DNA from: Pseudomonas sp.
GTDB taxonomy: Bacteria > Pseudomonadota > Gammaproteobacteria > Pseudomonadales > Pseudomonadaceae
Direction of reading: 5' to 3'
NCBI RefSeq assembly: GCF_028293835.1
Contig: NZ_JAQGNX010000158.1
Location: 1-36,956, forward strand
Length of the DNA: 36,956 nucleotides
Positions within the stretch are counted from its first letter, which is position 1. Every line of letters begins with the position of its first letter. The notes under the pieces were generated by a model, which saw only the letters and a list, made by a program, of their open reading frames with translations, was not told the DNA's origin and did no database searches. The translations under genes and the position numbers were made by a program. Below, piece by piece: positions 34,264-36,956 of the stretch.

Positions 34264-36909
34264 TTAACAGTCCAGTGGGTTACGTTTTTCAGGATCGATG
34301 CCGAACTTGGCAATGGCCTCAGCCACTACTTTAGGTTCGATATCGCCACGATCGGCCAAGGCTTCCAGAGCTGCCAGCACCACGAAGTGACGGTCGACTT
34401 CAAAGAAGTTACGCAGCTTCTTGCGGCTGTCACTGCGGCCGAAACCGTCAGTGCCCAAGACTTTGTATTCCTTGGACGGTACCCACTGACGAATTTGGTC
34501 AGCGAACAGTTTCATGTAGTCGGTCGACGCGATCACTGGGCCCTTACGGCCAGCGAGGCATTCTTCCACGTAGCTCAGGGCAGGTTTCTGACCTGGGTGC
34601 AGACGGTTGCTGCGCTCTACTGCCAAGCCGTCGCGACGCAGTTCGTTGAAGCTGGTAACGCTCCAGACGTCGGCACCGACGTTGAACTGCTCGCGCAGAA
34701 TCTTCGCCGCTTCGCGTACTTCGCGCAGGATAGTGCCCGAACCCATAAGCTGAACGTGGTGAGCCGCTTCCTTGGTGTCTTCTTCGAGCAAGTACATGCC
34801 CTTGACGATGCCAGCCTCGGAACCCGCCGGCATGGCCGGGTGCGCATAGGACTCGTTCATCACGGTCAGGTAGTAGAAAACGTCCTGTTGCTCTTCGAAC
34901 ATCAGGCGCATGCCTTCACGGATGATCACCGCGAGTTCATAGCCGTAAGTCGGGTCGAATGTACGGCAGTTCGGGATGGTCGAAGCCAGGATATGGCTGT
35001 GACCATCTTCGTGCTGCAGGCCTTCGCCGTTGAGCGTGGTACGACCCGCCGTGCCACCGATCAGGAAGCCCCGGGTGCGGCTGTCGCCAGCGGCCCAGGC
35101 CAAGTCACCAATCCGTTGGAAACCGAACATCGAGTAGAAGATGTAGAACGGAATCATCGGTTGGTTGTGGCTACTGTACGACGTACCGGCAGCGATGAAG
35201 GAGGACATGGCGCCTGCTTCGTTGATGCCTTCTTCGAGAATCTGACCTTTCTTGTCTTCGCGGTAGAACATCACTTGTTCTTTATCGACTGGCTCGTAGA
35301 GCTGGCCGACGGACGAGTAGATGCCCAACTGACGGAACATGCCTTCCATACCGAAGGTACGGGCTTCGTCCGGAATAATCGGAACGATGCGCGGGCCAAT
35401 CTCTTTGTCCTTGACCAGTTGCGACAGAATTCGCACGAAGGCCATGGTGGTGGAGATTTCACGGTCGCCGGTACCGTCAAGCAGAGCCTTGAGGGTTTCC
35501 AGCGGCGGCGTTGGCAAGCTGAAGCTTTTGGCGCGACGCTGAGGCACGAAACCGCCCAGTGCTGCGCGGCGCTCGCTCAAGTAACGGGCTTCGGCACTGC
35601 CTTCTTCAGGTTTGAAGAACGGCAGGGAATCCAGTTGGTCGTCTTTGACCGGAATGTCGAAACGGTCGCGGAAGCTTTTCAGGCTGTCCACATCGACTTT
35701 CTTGGTGTTGTGCGCCGTGTTTTTCGCTTCACCGGCGCCGGTGCCATAACCTTTGATGGTCTTGGCCAATACCACGGTCGGTTGACCCTTGTGGTTGACG
35801 GCTTCGTGGTAGGCCGCATACATCTTGTACGGGTCGTGGCCGCCGCGGTTGAGCTTCCAGATTTCGTCGTCGGACAGGTCAGCAACCATGGCCTTGAGTT
35901 CAGGCGTGTTGAAGAAGTGTTCACGAACGAACGCGCCGTCTTTGGCTTTGTAGTTCTGATACTCGCCGTCGATGACTGCGTCCATGCGGCGTTGCAGGAT
36001 ACCGTCGACGTCTTTGGCCAGCAGTGGGTCCCAGAAACGGCCCCAAACGACTTTAGTCACGTTCCATTGCGCGCCACGGAACACGCCTTCGAGTTCCTGG
36101 ATGATCTTGCCGTTGCCGCGAACCGGACCGTCGAGACGTTGCAGGTTGCAGTTGACGACGAAGATCAGGTTATCAAGCTTTTCACGGCCGGCCAGGGAGA
36201 TGGCGCCTAGGGATTCCGGCTCGTCAGTCTCGCCATCGCCGAGGAAGCACCAGACTTTTTGCTTGCCTTCAGGGATGTAGCCGCGGTGCTCCAGGTACTT
36301 CATGAAGCGTGCCTGGTAGATCGCCTGGATCGGGCCAAGGCCCATGGACACAGTCGGGAACTGCCAGAAGTCTTTCATCAACCACGGGTGCGGGTAGGAC
36401 GACAGACCTTTGCCATCAACTTCCTGACGGAAATTGTTCATCTGGTCTTCGGTGATCCGGCCTTCCATGAACGCACGCGCGTAAACGCCCGGCGAAGCGT
36501 GACCCTGGAAGTAGATGAGGTCGCCGCCGTGTTCGTCGGTCGGTGCCTGGAAGAAGTAGTTGAAGCCTATGTCATACAGCGTCGCGCTGGAGGCGAAGCT
36601 GGAGATGTGACCGCCCAGGTCGGGGTCGTTCAGGTTGGTTTTGACCACCATGGCCAGTGCGTTCCATCGCACCAACGAGCGAATGCGGCGTTCCATGAAC
36701 AGGTCGCCAGGCATGCGTGCTTCGTGGGTAACGGGAATCGTGTTGCGATACGGCGTAGTGATGGCGTATGGCAGCTGTGAGCCACTTCTGGTGGCCAGCT
36801 CTCCCATACGGGTCATCAAATAGTGAGCGCGGTCTTCGCCTTCTTTGTCGAGAACCGATTCCAGGGCGTCCAGCCATTCCTGGGTTTCGACGGGATCGAG
36901 GTCTTGCAT
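34264..36909 (-). CDS. aceE: Pyruvate dehydrogenase E1 component (homodimeric)
   Basis: An 881-residue thiamine-diphosphate enzyme that decarboxylates pyruvate and passes the acetyl group to the AceF lipoyl arms. The ThDP motif is GDGETDEPES (GDG 224-226) to NCN (253-255). GHASPGVYARAF (His137) and DGEYQNYKAKDGAFVREHFF are typical of the single-chain E1. The C-terminal half has IPFYIFYSMFGFQRIGDLAWAAGDSRTRGFLIGGTAGRTTLNGEGLQHEDGHS. The ATG at 36907-36909 has GGAG 7 bases upstream. The gene is complete; its promoter lies to the right, with only 47 bases of leader in the window. Confidence 0.96.
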   Translation of the reverse strand: MQDLDPVETQEWLDALESVLDKEGEDRAHYLMTRMGELATRSGSQLPYAITTPYRNTIPVTHEARMPGDLFMERRIRSLVRWNALAMVVKTNLNDPDLGGHISSFASSATLYDIGFNYFFQAPTDEHGGDLIYFQGHASPGVYARAFMEGRITEDQMNNFRQEVDGKGLSSYPHPWLMKDFWQFPTVSMGLGPIQAIYQARFMKYLEHRGYIPEGKQKVWCFLGDGETDEPESLGAISLAGREKLDNLIFVVNCNLQRLDGPVRGNGKIIQELEGVFRGAQWNVTKVVWGRFWDPLLAKDVDGILQRRMDAVIDGEYQNYKAKDGAFVREHFFNTPELKAMVADLSDDEIWKLNRGGHDPYKMYAAYHEAVNHKGQPTVVLAKTIKGYGTGAGEAKNTAHNTKKVDVDSLKSFRDRFDIPVKDDQLDSLPFFKPEEGSAEARYLSERRAALGGFVPQRRAKSFSLPTPPLETLKALLDGTGDREISTTMAFVRILSQLVKDKEIGPRIVPIIPDEARTFGMEGMFRQLGIYSSVGQLYEPVDKEQVMFYREDKKGQILEEGINEAGAMSSFIAAGTSYSSHNQPMIPFYIFYSMFGFQRIGDLAWAAGDSRTRGFLIGGTAGRTTLNGEGLQHEDGHSHILASTIPNCRTFDPTYGYELAVIIREGMRLMFEEQQDVFYYLTVMNESYAHPAMPAGSEAGIVKGMYLLEEDTKEAAHHVQLMGSGTILREVREAAKILREQFNVGADVWSVTSFNELRRDGLAVERSNRLHPGQKPALSYVEECLAGRKGPVIASTDYMKLFADQIRQWVPSKEYKVLGTDGFGRSDSRKKLRNFFEVDRHFVVLAALEALADRGDIEPKVVAEAIAKFGIDPEKRNPLDC

Positions 36910-36956
36910 GGCTTGCTCCAGGGCGGAAAGGCTTCCAGAATCGGTTGCCTGAGTTT

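Noticed and set aside
34387..36210. A 607-codon plus-strand open frame
   Set aside because: It is exactly opposite aceE, whose protein is fully recognisable with all catalytic motifs. Long antisense frames are common in GC-rich DNA with biased third positions.

Overview
The window looks like a piece of a Pseudomonas chromosome, most likely of the P. fluorescens group in the broad sense. Three things point there. The order betA-betB-betI / choV-choW-choX / sdaA / gbdR is the choline-glycine betaine locus of that genus. Copies of a GTAGGAGCC...GGCTCCTAC REP palindrome sit between many genes. The proteins (two-lipoyl AceF, 881-residue AceE, DbpA, YccS) read like Pseudomonas housekeeping proteins. 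Species was not determined. No tRNA, rRNA, IS element, prophage or CRISPR array was seen.

Left part (1-8.1 kb): the 5' end of a vgrG (type VI secretion tip) runs off the left edge. It is followed by an AT-rich spacer and a family-7 alginate lyase. Then come a large response regulator-PAS-GGDEF-EAL protein, a YgjP-like metalloprotease overlapping a small winged-helix gene, an ElaA acetyltransferase, a periplasmic family-3 solute-binding protein and the YccS inner-membrane protein.

Middle part (8.2-16.1 kb): a HI0933-type flavoprotein, the 23S-rRNA-directed helicase DbpA, a DHA2-type MFS exporter packed directly behind a TldD/TldE-like protease pair, and an RraA-family protein.

Choline block (16.3-27.0 kb): choline dehydrogenase, betaine aldehyde dehydrogenase and BetI, with a 24-bp perfect palindrome as the likely BetI operator. 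Next are the choline ABC transporter choXWV, L-serine dehydratase and the activator GbdR. Together they import choline, oxidise it to betaine, and feed betaine-derived serine to pyruvate. A strong sigma-54 promoter match lies upstream of gbdR. A 12-bp direct repeat with 21-bp periodicity lies upstream of choX and is a candidate AraC-family site.

Right part (27.2-36.9 kb): a small unknown gene, RlmJ, MsrA, a PAS-GAF-PAS-GGDEF-EAL protein whose GGDEF is degenerate, and the pyruvate dehydrogenase genes aceE-aceF with a structured spacer and a clear terminator.

Most of the window is ordinary core genome, and I found no convincing wholly new system. The best leads are the regulatory elements of the choline locus, the TldD/TldE-exporter operon, the complementary degeneration of the two c-di-GMP proteins, an orphan terminator upstream of elaA and the hairpin in the aceE-aceF spacer.
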